Position numbers and translations under genes: made by a program
The notes under the pieces: model-generated
Databases searched by the model: none
What the model saw: the letters and a program-made list of their open reading frames with translations, nothing else
What the model was told of the DNA's origin: nothing
NCBI GenBank assembly: GCA_029531795.1
Contig: JAPEIS010000001.1
Span: 2,046,001-2,110,000, forward strand
DNA length: 64,000 nucleotides
Origin: Sclerotinia nivalis
Taxonomy: Eukaryota; Ascomycota; Leotiomycetes; Helotiales; Sclerotiniaceae
Direction of reading: 5' to 3'
Shown: piece after piece, positions 46,290 through 57,365 of the stretch
Numbering within the stretch: position 1 is the stretch's first letter
How the letters are laid out: each line of letters opens with the position of its first letter

Positions 46290-49125
46290 ATGGCATCTAA
46301 GATTTCTTCATTCGATCCGATCTTATCTGGGATATCAGCCGGTCTCGAATCCTCCAATGAATTTGATCAAACAGCTGTTTTCGCAGATTCACTAGGCCTC
46401 GACGACGATCCTTTGTTTCCCACAAACTGGGACGAGAATACCCCGCCTTACGACGGTGGTCTATATTCGACCCCATTGAATTGGGACCCCCCTCCAATGC
46501 CGAAACAAGAAGACCTTCAAGATATAGGTCCAGCATACAATAGTATGGACCCAAACGGTGGACTTACTGCAGCTCAACAGGAGAAATTGCGCGATATTGC
46601 AATGCCACCGCACCTACAGTACCAAAATCAACACAGTCCAATCTCCACCACTTCGAAGAGCAATTCCATTTCCTCGCCCGAATCACAAGATATGGGTCGC
46701 AAACGCAAATCATCCGCAGAGGCCGACGACGACGACGACGACGAGTCTGGAGGTCAACACCCACCGGTCAAGAAGACTGCTCACAATATGATCGAAAAGA
46801 GATATCGCAATAATTTGAACGACAAGATTGCAGCTCTTCGGGACAGTGTGCCGAGTCTCCGGATAATGCAGAAGAGCGCTCGTGGTGAAGTTACCGCTGA
46901 TGATCGAGATGAGTTACAAGGTTTAACTCCTGCTCATAAATTGAACAAAGCAACAGTGAGTTTTTTCTTGATTCTATTATGCATTTGTGAGTCGATCTAT
47001 CTGCGGATATGATAATGGCTTCGAAACATGTCATGCGAGTCTTAAAATCACGCCACTATTTTCTGTCTTCACTATTCATCCAAGGTTCAGCCTCATGCTA
47101 ATCATCACATCTAAATAGGTCCTCTCTAAGGCTACTGAATATATTCGACATTTAGAGAAGCGTAATTCACGTTTACAAGACGAGAATAATCAAATGAAGA
47201 CACGCATCAACGCTTTCGAAAAGCTCTTCGTCTCCGGATCTATGGGCTTCGGTCCCATGCAGCAACCAATGAATCCATATCAATACGCTCAAGATTTCAA
47301 CACCCCAGGCCCTTCACCTTCCTCCGATCAAGGTATGATACCTGTACCAGATGACATGCGAAGATTACATGGTCAAATGAGTCAAGAGGCTTTTGCCGTT
47401 CCCACACAATACATCAACCGTCAACCAATCGGTCCCAATGCATGGAATGGGGGATACTTTGGCAAGCTCATGGTCGGCTCTCTTGCAGGTCTCATGCTTA
47501 TGCAAGGCTTCTCAGAGGCAGAACAAGACACTGATACACCTGGCGCTCGTGGTCTCATGGCTCTTCCTACCCAATACCTTCGAGTCTTGAGCCGTGGTCT
47601 TCATTCAATGTTGGAGGTCAACTTTCAAGGATATCACCTTCCAGCAAGCCAGACTATTCACTACCTTCAATACTCTCTCGCACTCGGTCTTCTCCTCTAC
47701 ATTTTCCTCCCTTCGTTATTCAGCCCTAAGCCAAACGCAAAAGGTCCCAAGTCTGCCAATTTAGTCGCCGCACCGTCACTCGCTTCTTCTATACGAGTTA
47801 GGAGACAAGCTTGGCTTACAGCGGTTCAAACTGTTTGGGTACCAAGACACAATTTCTTTCTCGAGGCAGCTGCTTTATGTATGAAGGTTGGCAAGTGCAC
47901 ATGCCGCAACCTCGTTGGACCCTCGCTCTATTCCTTCTTGACTGGTACCACGGAAGAGCAAGAAGTTGCTCGGATCAAAGCCTGGTCTATCGCTCTTGAT
48001 GCCCAACTGGCTGGTGGCGATGTTGAAGTCAGCAAAAGTCGTTTGACATTGACACTATTAGCATCAGGTACACTGCCCGATACCCCAGCCCGCTTAATGC
48101 TCAAAGCATTACACATTCGTGTTTTATTGTGGGAGCTAAACAGGATTGGATTCATCGGTTCCAACTTCATTAGAAACTGTGCACAGGAAATGGCTAGATG
48201 GAAATGGAACGAGGCAAAGCAAATGCAGCAACTTCTGTCACAATCCAAAGAGCAACACGACGAACTACCTGAATATCTTGCTACTCTTCTTGAGCAAAAA
48301 TGCGATGATGTCTTGGTAGATACAGTCGTACAACGTGCTTACAATCTCGCATGGAATCTGCCAACTACCAACAACACAAAGGTCAACTGTGGTATGGACC
48401 GTGTTGTGGACGATTTTGCTATTCGCAGCCCTCTCGATGCAGTCGCAGCTTGGTGGTCAAGTTTAACTCTCCACAAAGCTTTGGCAAGGAGTCTTGAGGT
48501 AGAGGATGACGATACTGCAAGCTACAAGACCATTGCCGATGATATCAAAATTGCCATTCAAACAGCACCTCCTGGATCCGGGGCTCAAATCCGTGCTCTT
48601 GTGGCACGTGCTGTTCTAGTCAGAGAGAAACGTGGACAAAGTATTGCTATGGCTCTCAAGGCAGTTGGTGCCGGGCAACAAAAGATGCCGGTGGAATCAA
48701 ATGTTAATATCAAAACCTCTGTCGCCAACCTACCAGAAATTCGGGCCTCAATCCATTGCGCGATGGCCCTTGCTTATTTGGAACGCTTCCCTATGCCAAG
48801 TACTCCCGAGAACGCCCCAAAGATCATCGACTCAATCGTCCCAGTCAATCTCACTTTACTTGGCTTCACTGCAATGTTCAAGCTTGTTGAAAAGATGCAT
48901 GAGCACACTTTGATTGCCTCAACCTGTGCCATGTCCTTGGAGAAGTTTGCTGGCAATCTCCGAATTTGGATCGGTGGCGTAGATGGTGAGAAGAGTGGTC
49001 TGGAGACTGAATTGAAGAGAGAAATGGTGGAGAAATGCTTAACTATTACTGCGCAAGTTGTTGGTATGGAAAACGATGCCGGATATGGAAGCATGAGCGA
49101 TGATGATGACAGTGAAGGATGCTGA
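46290..49125 (+). CDS. srbA: SREBP-type bHLH membrane-bound transcription factor (Sre1/SrbA-like)
   Basis: Two exons, 46290-46955 and 47119-49125, give 890 residues. An acidic Ser/Pro-rich N-terminus leads to a bHLH domain from about 161: [20 protein letters not shown] with the SREBP-specific Tyr172, a long loop, then [20 protein letters not shown] across the splice and a leucine-containing extension. Two membrane segments follow at about 335-351 ([17 protein letters not shown]) and 407-423 ([17 protein letters not shown]), giving the hairpin topology of SREBPs. The C-terminal 400 residues match the fungal SREBP C-terminal (DUF2014) region. The family senses sterol and oxygen and, after proteolytic release, induces ergosterol and hypoxia genes and affects azole tolerance. 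An in-frame upstream ATG at 46119 would add 57 residues. I prefer 46290 because family members start at a Met followed by an acidic segment. Confidence 0.94.
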
Positions 49126-50493
49126 TGATAATTTTCATTTTCTTGCAAATTTCTCAGAAATCATGCATACAATCAATCCGAAGAACAGACAATATCTTTT
49201 GTCTTGCAGAATTTTTCGGCATTTGGGACGGCAAACGGAATATTTTTATTTTTATTTATTGAATCAACTGAAAAGGATACCAGGGTATGCAAGTCTCGGG
49301 AATGGTGGGCGTTCGAGGTTTGATCTAGATGCGATAGTATCATAGAGCACTGCATTGGGCTACTTTGGTTTGTGGTTAAATGCATGCGCTCCATTTCAAT
49401 AAATTCTACTTTTTAAATGAATTCCTGATGCATTTCTCGTGTTTATTTTATCATTCTATTTTTTGCCTCTGAGAGCAGCTTTGTCAGTTGCAGTGATTGA
49501 AGTTGTCTCTTCATTTTACGGATAGACTTGGGCAATATTCATTTCGTGGTTAAACGCATTGGCAACGATTGAGCATACCTACCTAAGCACAGCATCCGAT
49601 GATTTCTTCCCACTGCCCCAATCTTATAAAAGCACTCAACTTCTAGATTGCCACTACGCACAATATTTCTCTAAAGTTAAGACTAGGAAGTGTGATTTTC
49701 ACATTGCTCCAAAAATAACTCGTATGAAAGAAAGCAAGTTAGCATTTCCGCCCTTCTCCGGGGAAAGGTCGAACGACATGTTCAATTGACCAATGAATTT
49801 ACAGTAAGCCGTTTTATCTCTTATCAAAGACCCGCCAACGAGGACATTTATCGGGATTCGGAAAATATCTTATTAATGTATTATTTGTACTTTTGATATC
49901 AGAGCATAGGTTCACCCGAGGAAATGTCATGATCGATTTTGGGGATGTTGGATTTATTTTGTGGCTGCTTATTGGTGGGTAAGTGGGAAGTGTGTGAGAT
50001 GGATGTTCGGGCTCCTTGAAGAGGAGGTTGGAGGTGGAAGTTGATGGTTTTCCGAGGAGGTGGTGATTTCTTTGCTTGATATCTTTGATATCTATGGCGT
50101 GTTGGTGTGATCATGAGTGAGGTAAGGACGAATAGATTGTTTATTACTCATACAGTATCTTGATACTTTGGTAAGGGCTATTTGTGTTTTCGAAAAAGAT
50201 ACGTGTTCATCATGCTTCTCTTTTAATATCTCATTTCTCTTAACTTTGAACCAAACCGTTTGATAAATTCTTTTCTCTCATTTCCGTCTTCGTGCTTAGT
50301 CTGGTCATTGTTTTGCGGTTGGTGGGATTATGAGTTTATATCCATAAACAGCCCACGTCTATAAGAAGGAGCTAGTTCTTGCGTTAATTGCAGAGAGAGT
50401 ACGCTTCCGTTCTGTGTTTGGTCTGTGTGTGGAAATAAGTTGCGGATTGGAAGAAATTATATATTTCTCTTCTCCTAGAGCACGGATATCATA
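49126..50493. other. Intergenic region upstream of nitrite reductase
   Basis: 1.37 kb between the SREBP stop and the nitrite reductase ATG. It holds candidate GATA boxes and short ORFs (49559-49789, 49899-50114) with no motif. Confidence 0.5.
49814..49826. promoter_or_regulatory. Candidate paired GATA-factor (AreA/NIT2) sites
   Basis: TTATCT and CTTATCA lie side by side, i.e. AGATAA and TGATAAG on the other strand, both fitting HGATAR. A further TGATAA is near 50260. Nitrogen-metabolite control of nitrite reductase by a GATA factor is established in Aspergillus and Neurospora. Use of these particular boxes is inferred, and they lie about 670 bp upstream of the ATG. Confidence 0.3.
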
Positions 50494-53400
50494 ATGTCAA
50501 ACTGGCAAGAGGTAGGAGGCCAATTGAATGGCGCTGAAGGATCTGGGAATGAACGCCATGAGTCGGCGAGAAAGAAGGTGGTTGTTGTTGGTTTGGGCAT
50601 GGTGGGAATTGCTTTTATGTGAGTCTAGATTTATGCTGTCTAGAATATGGTGTGACATTTGCTTGATTGATTCAAAGCCTGGTGGGATAGGTTTTCGAAT
50701 CTGAGATATATGCTAATTCTAAAATAGAGAGAAATTAATGAAGCTGGATGCAAAGAAACGAGAATACGATATCGTGGTCATAGGCGAAGAACCGCATTTG
50801 GCATATAATCGAGTTGGTCTGACGAGTTTCTTCCAACATCGCATAGTGGAGAATTTATATCTGAACCCGAAAACATGGGTAGGTCTCTCTGCTTGACCCC
50901 TCACTGCACCTTTTGGCTAATGCAGAGTAGTATACAGATGTTCCTGCTGGATCTCTCAGTTATCATATCAATACCAAAGTTGTTGAAATTTGTCACTCTG
51001 ACAAAAAAGTCACTTGTGCTTCGGGCGAAACTGTCTCGTACGATATCCTTGTTTTAGCAACGGGATCTGATGCCCTTCTGCCGGAACATACACCTGGTCA
51101 CGATGCTAAAGGTGTTTTCGTATATCGAAATATAGAGGATCTGGAAAATCTTATACAGTTTTCCGATCGGAAGAAAGATACTCATGGACTTGTTGTGGGT
51201 GGTGGACTCTTGGGTCTCGAAGCTGCAAAAGCTATGATGGATCTTGAGAATTATAAGAAGGTACATCTCATTGAGAGGAATAAATGGGTATTGAGCCGTC
51301 AGCTTGATGCTGATGCTGGAGGCTTGGTGGTCGAACAAGTGAGAGGACTTGGCTTGGATGTTATGCTATCCAAACGAGTTGGGAAGATTGAAGTGACGGA
51401 TGAGAATGAGGTGAAAGGCGTGGTGTTTGAAGATGGAGAAGAGTTGGAATGTTCGACCATCTGTTTTGCGATTGGTATCAAAGCTCGAGACGAACTTGCT
51501 CGCCAAGCAGGTATCAAATATGCTGATCGTGGTGGAGGAATTGTTGTTGGAGATGATCTAAGTACCAGTGTCAAAGACATCTACGCAATTGGCGAATGTG
51601 CTAGCTGGGAAAATCAAACCTTTGGATTGATTGCCCCTGGAATCGAGATGGCGGATGTATTATCTTTCAACTTGACACAGGCAAAGATACATGCATATCG
51701 AAAGTTTAAGCGACCTGATCTCAGTACTAAGTTGAAATTATTGGGAGTGGAAGTTGCCAGTTTTGGGGATTTCTTTGCGGATAGAGATGGGCCTAAGAAT
51801 TTACCTGTCAGGACGGCGAGGAAGGACAAAGATTCATCTGACGCTTCGAAACTGTCGACGAATGGATCTAGGTCATCGCAAGTCAAGGCACTCACTTACA
51901 AGGATCCTTTCCAAGCTATCTATAAGAAGTATCTGTTCACCATGGATGGGAAGTACTTATTAGGTGGCATGATGATTGGTGATACGAAAGACTATGTCAA
52001 GCTAGTACCTATGGTGAAGAATCAGAAAATGCTAGATGTGCCACCCAGCCAATTTATCCTTGGGGCCAGTAAGGAAGGCGATGATGGTGGAGATGACTTG
52101 GACGACGACACGCAAATATGTTCGTGTCATAATGTCTCCAAGGGTGATGTCATCCATTCGGTAAAGGAAGGAAAATGCAAAAGTATCGGAGATGTCAAAT
52201 CATGTACCAAGGCTGGAACCGGATGTGGCGGTTGCATGCCCTTGGTTACTAGCATCTTCAACAACACTATGAAATCTATGGGACAGGAAGTCAAGAACCA
52301 TATTTGTCCTCATTTCAACTATTCACGAGCCGACCTCTACAATATCATTTCTGTTAAGGGGTTGAAGACTCTGGCGGAAGTCATGAAGGAAGCTGGAAAT
52401 GATCCGGATAGTCAGGGATGCGAGGCTTGTAAACCTTCTATCGGATCTATATTCAGCTCTTTGTACAACAAACATATAATTTCGCGTCCCCTGCATGGTC
52501 TTCAAGAGACCAACGATCGATTTTTGGCGAACATTCAACGAAATGGTACCTTTTCTGTGGTACCGAGAGTCTCTGCCGGAGAAATTACTCCGGAGAAATT
52601 AATCCTCATAGGTAATGTTGCGAAGAAATATAATCTTTATACCAAAATTACTGGTGGTCAGAGAATCGATATGTTTGGAGCTAAGAAACAAGATCTCCTG
52701 GCTATCTGGCAGGAACTTGTTGAAGGAGGTATGGAATCCGGTCATGCATATGCGAAGAGTTTGCGCACGGTCAAAAGTTGTGTGGGAACTACTTGGTGTC
52801 GATATGGGATTGGAGATTCGGTGGGTATGGCAGTGAGATTGGAGGAGCGGTACAAGAGCATTAGAAGTCCGCATAAAATTAAGGGTGGTGTGAGTGGATG
52901 TGTGAGGGAATGTGCTGAAGCGCAGAATAAAGAGTATGTTCGACTTTCGACTTCCTTTCTTCTCTCTACAAGGTTGAACATAGAAATTCTAATCAAATAA
53001 CCATCAGTTTCGGTCTCATCGCCACCGAAAAAGGCTTTAACATCTTCGTCGGCGGCAACGGCGGCGCTACCCCTCGCCACAGCGAACTCCTAGCCAAAGA
53101 CGTTCCTCCCGACTCCGTAATCCCTATCCTAGACCGCTATCTCATATTCTACATCCGCACCGCCGATAAACTCCAACGAACCGCTCGTTGGCTCGAGGCT
53201 CTTCCCGGCGGCATCAAATATCTCCGTGAAGTAATCCTCGAGGATAAATTAGGGATTTGCGCTAGTCTCGAAGCACAAATGGAAGAATTGGTCGGATCAT
53301 TCTTCGATGAATGGGCGGCTGCAATTCACGACCCGGAAATCGCGAGGAAGTTTAAACAGTTTGATAATTGTGATGAGGAGGTGGAGAATATGGAGATGGA

Positions 53401-54079
53401 GGTTGATAGGGGACAATCAAGACCGGTTTATTGGGCGAAGGAGAGCGTGAAGACGGATTTTAAAAATGTGAAGTGGACGTCGTTGAGTTGGGAGCGGGTT
53501 ATTAAGGTGGATCATTTTGCGGGCGCGGATGATTTGCCGAATGGTATTTCGGCGAGTGTGAAGAGGGGGGATACGCAGTTGGCGGTTTGGAGGGTGAGGG
53601 GTCGTTGGTTGGCGAGTCAGCAGATGTGCCCGCATAAGAGGGCGTTTGTTTTGAGTGATGGCTTGATTGGTGATTCTAGCTCTACGTCGACTTCTACATC
53701 TACATCGATATCTACTTCTGAAGGAGCAAAGAAAGAGGAATCTCTATGGATCTCCTGTCCGAATCATAAGAGAAATTTCGAGTTAAATGGGAAGGATAAG
53801 GGGAGATGTAGAAATGATGAGGAGGTTAGTATTGCTATTTTTGAGGCGGAGGAGAGGGGGGATGGGTGGGTTTATTTGAAGTTGCCGCCGGTGTTTGAGT
53901 TGGATGGGGTGTTGGGGATGCAGAGGTGGAGGGTTAGGGCGGGGGAAGGTGGGGAGAGTCCGTTTAAGGGGTTGGATGAGAGGATTGGGAGGAATGGGGT
54001 TAAAGTGAGGGGGAGGAGACCTGGGGAGACGAGGAGGGAGGTGAGGGCTGGTGGGGAGGAGGGGGGGATTGATTGGTAG
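50494..54079 (+). CDS. niiA: Assimilatory nitrite reductase, NAD(P)H-dependent
   Basis: Four exons: 50494-50618, 50728-50878, 50931-52933 and 53008-54079, giving 3351 bp and 1116 residues. Domains in order: FAD/NAD(P) binding ([45 protein letters not shown]), a BFD-type [2Fe-2S] region ([25 protein letters not shown]), the nitrite/sulfite reductase ferredoxin-like half ([14 protein letters not shown]), and the siroheme/4Fe-4S site with Cys709, Cys715, Cys749 and Cys753 ([19 protein letters not shown]). A Rieske domain follows with CPHKR and CPNHKR. The enzyme reduces nitrite to ammonium with six electrons in the cytosol, as in A. nidulans NiiA and N. crassa NIT-6. Exon 3 uses the second of two nearby acceptors (CAGAGTAG), since the first breaks the frame. 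A Ser/Thr repeat is inserted inside the Rieske domain, and the C-terminus is Arg/Gly-rich and ends IDW. No nitrate reductase or transporter gene is adjacent in this window. Confidence 0.95.
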
Positions 54080-54979
54080 GGTGGATTTGGGTGGGCTGGA
54101 TGGGAATGGATTGGGAGGAGAGGGCGAGGGCGAGGGGCGATTTAGATGTTGCTTATTTGGTGTATATTGCTACCTCCTTTTTATGATAAAGGCTCTTTTG
54201 ATAATCTTACAACTTAAAATTTAAAATTTACGCCACTATACAATCACATATTAAAGTTTATTACCAAGACTAAGACTTAACATTTGTTCCGCTTTTGACG
54301 AATCAATAGTTTCACACTGAAGATATGGAAAAATACCTATTTTGACTGAGGTAGAAAAGGTAGGGACGAAAAAAGGGGAAAGAGGAAAGAGAGAAAATAG
54401 ATTTCTGTTTTCTCTTGTGTTGAAGTTAGGAGTCTTATGCATATTGATTACTGGATATTTATCTATTTATTCTATATTCGGTATTTTGTTGGAATGATAT
54501 CCGTTTTTTGGGGGTTGGATGGGTGCGGTAGGATTATGTATATGTGTGTGTGTATATGTGTGTGTGTGTGATTAGGGGAGTGCTCAGGGTATTCTATTAT
54601 TTTAAATTGCTCTCCCGTTAAAATACTTGAGTATGGTGGTTGTAAATATTAGGTAGCTGGTAGTTATTTGGGGTTTGGGGTTTGGGATTTGTGAGTAGTG
54701 AGCTGTGAAGAATCGAGAGGGTACGGAGTATTGGGGGTTTTTTTTGTGGGTAGGTGATGGAAATTATATAACACATCAAGATTAGTATTCCGTCACTGAT
54801 GATACGCATACTTGATCCGAAAATGGATATATGTGGAATATGTAGATATATGGTGGGTTGGAACTAATCCAGATATGTTATAACGTCATAAGAATCTTAT
54901 GCGGACTGGAAAATCCAGATGGATAATTTACTTCTCTTGTGCTGATAGATAGCTGGATTATGTTTTTGTTGGAAACTAG

Positions 54980-55023
54980 AGGGGAAGGGGGGGAACAGGG
55001 GGAAGGGGGGCGGAGGGGGGGGA
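54980..55023 (+). repeat. Guanine-rich tract with G-quadruplex potential
   Basis: At least four runs of four or more G separated by AA, AACA and C/A-containing spacers, within AT-rich DNA. Confidence 0.7.
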
Positions 55024-55514
55024 AGTAGGAAGTAAAGCGTGGGATTTATGGAGTTGTTCAAGATGGACTTTTATTTCATTTCAATTTCCGTTTTTTTGGA
55101 GGTTAAGGGCCGGGAGTTGAGGATCTCCATTATACCTAGTAGATAGATTTAGATATTAGTATTGAATATTAGAAAACACGGATTCCAAGTTTATAGAATG
55201 CAGATAGTGTATTAAATAAAAGAAGACTTTTGTAAGCTTAATTTGGAAATTTATATATATATATATATACTAGGTAGTTGTAATGTGTGTCCCGTTCTTA
55301 AACTTAAGGTTAAAAGGCTTTTAGTGGAAGAGCTCTAATTTAGATTTCTAGGTGCTGCAGACGGCTAGCTTTATTTCTAATAGTTCCAATTTCAAGGAAA
55401 AGATTGTGATGGTACATTTTTATTGTATTTAGTTTTTGTGAGCAATATCATATGATATCGATGTGTCTCAGAGATTAATAATCCTGTTAGGAAAAATGAT
55501 GTTTATTTGATGTT

Positions 55515-55565
55515 AGAAGAAGAAGAAGAAGAAGAAGAAGAAGAAGAAGAAGAAGAAGAAGAAGA
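55515..55565. repeat. (AGA)17 microsatellite
   Basis: Seventeen AGA/GAA units in a row, ending at GAGAATTAC. Confidence 0.95.
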
Positions 55566-56107
55566 GAATTACTTGGGGAATTTTGGTATTTAATGGTAGT
55601 TCATAGATTGAGGTCTTTATCTTTTACTTCGAAAGTCTTTCGAGTTGGAGGGTTTTTTTAGATGGAAGATTGATTTGAGGATTTTGGTGAGTCGTCCTTG
55701 ATAGTTGTGGGAGACAACGTTAAAAAAAGCTAAGACTCATGCATACATGCAGACATCTTCGGGATTTATAATGTTGATTTCTGTATGAGTATCAGAATTT
55801 TGATACACGTGAATGACATCAGAAGTTGAGAATCAATCTTCTTGTGGAGCCAAATAACATCCTGCACGTGACATTGACCTGAAAACATGCAGCGAATGAA
55901 GAGCATCCCGCACACTCAACATCATCCCACACAAATCAAATGAACAATCTACAAACTTTGCATGAAATTTTGGAAATCGCGATTTTCTATTGCATTTCTG
56001 AAATCAGCTTGAAATTCTATACAATCTTTGTGTTTACAGAATTAATAAAATCCTTAAGGCAGTTGCCAGAGAGCTAGTTCTCTTTTGCTGGTCCTCCTTC
56101 CTTCGCA

Positions 56108-57310
56108 ATGACTACTCCAAGCCTTTCAAAATCACTTTCGGACAGAGCTAATACTCTTATCAATAAAGCCAATGATGCTCAGGTTATCTTTGATCCAATT
56201 ACTACTCTTTTGGATAACTATTTAAACTTTAACGAAGTTCTCTTTCTTTTTACAAGATCTCGAAAACTTCTTATTGCTTTTTGTCTAGATTTTAAGGCAA
56301 TCATTGAACGCTATTTTGATGCTCTTATTACAGGGCATCACTCCCCCCGAGTTAATACGATTCCTAGTATTACTCTCTCTGTCATTCCTTTTATCATTCC
56401 CTCTACTATTATTTGTATGAGCATTTTAACTACAAATGTAGCTCCCAAAGCCTTTTACGCTCAAAAAGTTGCTAGCTTTATCAAACCTATAGCATCTACC
56501 AAAACAGTAGAACCCATTATCTACACAGATAATCGTTTGTTTATACGAATCGATCAAATCCATTTCGCCCGCAAAGTAGGATCCTTTGCAATACTCACTG
56601 CTTTGAAGAAAGTTCTTGGCCTTGCTGCTTCACTTTTAAAAAAAGTACAAAAAGTTAAAACAGACTTTGCTTTTTGTACAAACTCATCTTCCAATTTATC
56701 AGTTTTCGAAAAGGAAAAAGCTACAATTGCTTCAGTTATTGGAAACTGCAAAATCGAAATCCAAGAAAAATAGATCATTTATCGTTTGAATTATGTTCTC
56801 CGAAATATCATTGTACTCAATAATACATTCGAAATGAATACAATTACAGTTACGAAGGATATAATCTTCGAAGCTATCAAAGAATACTCTAGACAAGATC
56901 TTATATATACTATTCAAATCCAAATTAGCATTACAATCGATCTTTATCATTTCACTTGATTAGTAAGTATGAAATCTGGTATTGAAGCTTTAAAGAAATC
57001 CTTCAAGATCCTTAAAGTCAACATCTCTATTACTCTTTTGATTTACAAATCAAAAACTATTTAATACTTTTGTTGTTATCAATGATATAATACTAGATCA
57101 TGCTCTAAACTACAAGTTTACAGATTATACAGTTCAATCAAACACATCGAAAGCAACTATACTATCAAATACGGTACAGTACATTCATGCTCTGCAAAGT
57201 GCCTACATTGTTGCGACTTTCACCCTGTAGATGACTCCAAATGCCCTTTCCGTCTATTAGGAAAGGAAAAGAAATCAAAATCGGAACGTTAGGCGATCCG
57301 GAAGATCTAC
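56108..57310 (+). pseudogene. LINE ORF1 (gag-like) remnant
   Basis: Open from ATG 56108 to TAG 56771-56773 (221 residues, MTTPSLSKSLSDRANTLI…). Coding-like sequence continues with further stops to about 57310. A Cys/His cluster at about 57188-57246 (CSAKCLHCCDFHPVDDSKC) resembles the nucleic-acid-binding zinc knuckle near the end of LINE ORF1. The first part is rich in Ile, Thr and Lys, consistent with GC-to-AT decay. Confidence 0.7.
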
Positions 57311-57365
57311 AACGAAAACAAGACTCTCATCTGTATAAAAACCGATTATTCAAAATAACAAACAC

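Larger units (their letters stand above)
54080..56039. other. Intergenic, repeat-rich
   Basis: 2 kb without a gene. It contains (TG)n near 54540-54570, one TACGGAGTA at 54722-54730, a G-rich tract at 54980-55023, a short TA run at 55254-55268, and (AGA)17. ORFs at 54251-54442 and 54618-54809 are AT-rich chance frames. Confidence 0.55.

Noticed and set aside
50875..51057. ORF starting in the nitrite reductase gene ([14 protein letters not shown] frame)
   Set aside because: It uses the first acceptor CAG and gives the wrong frame. The TAG acceptor 5 bases later restores the enzyme sequence.
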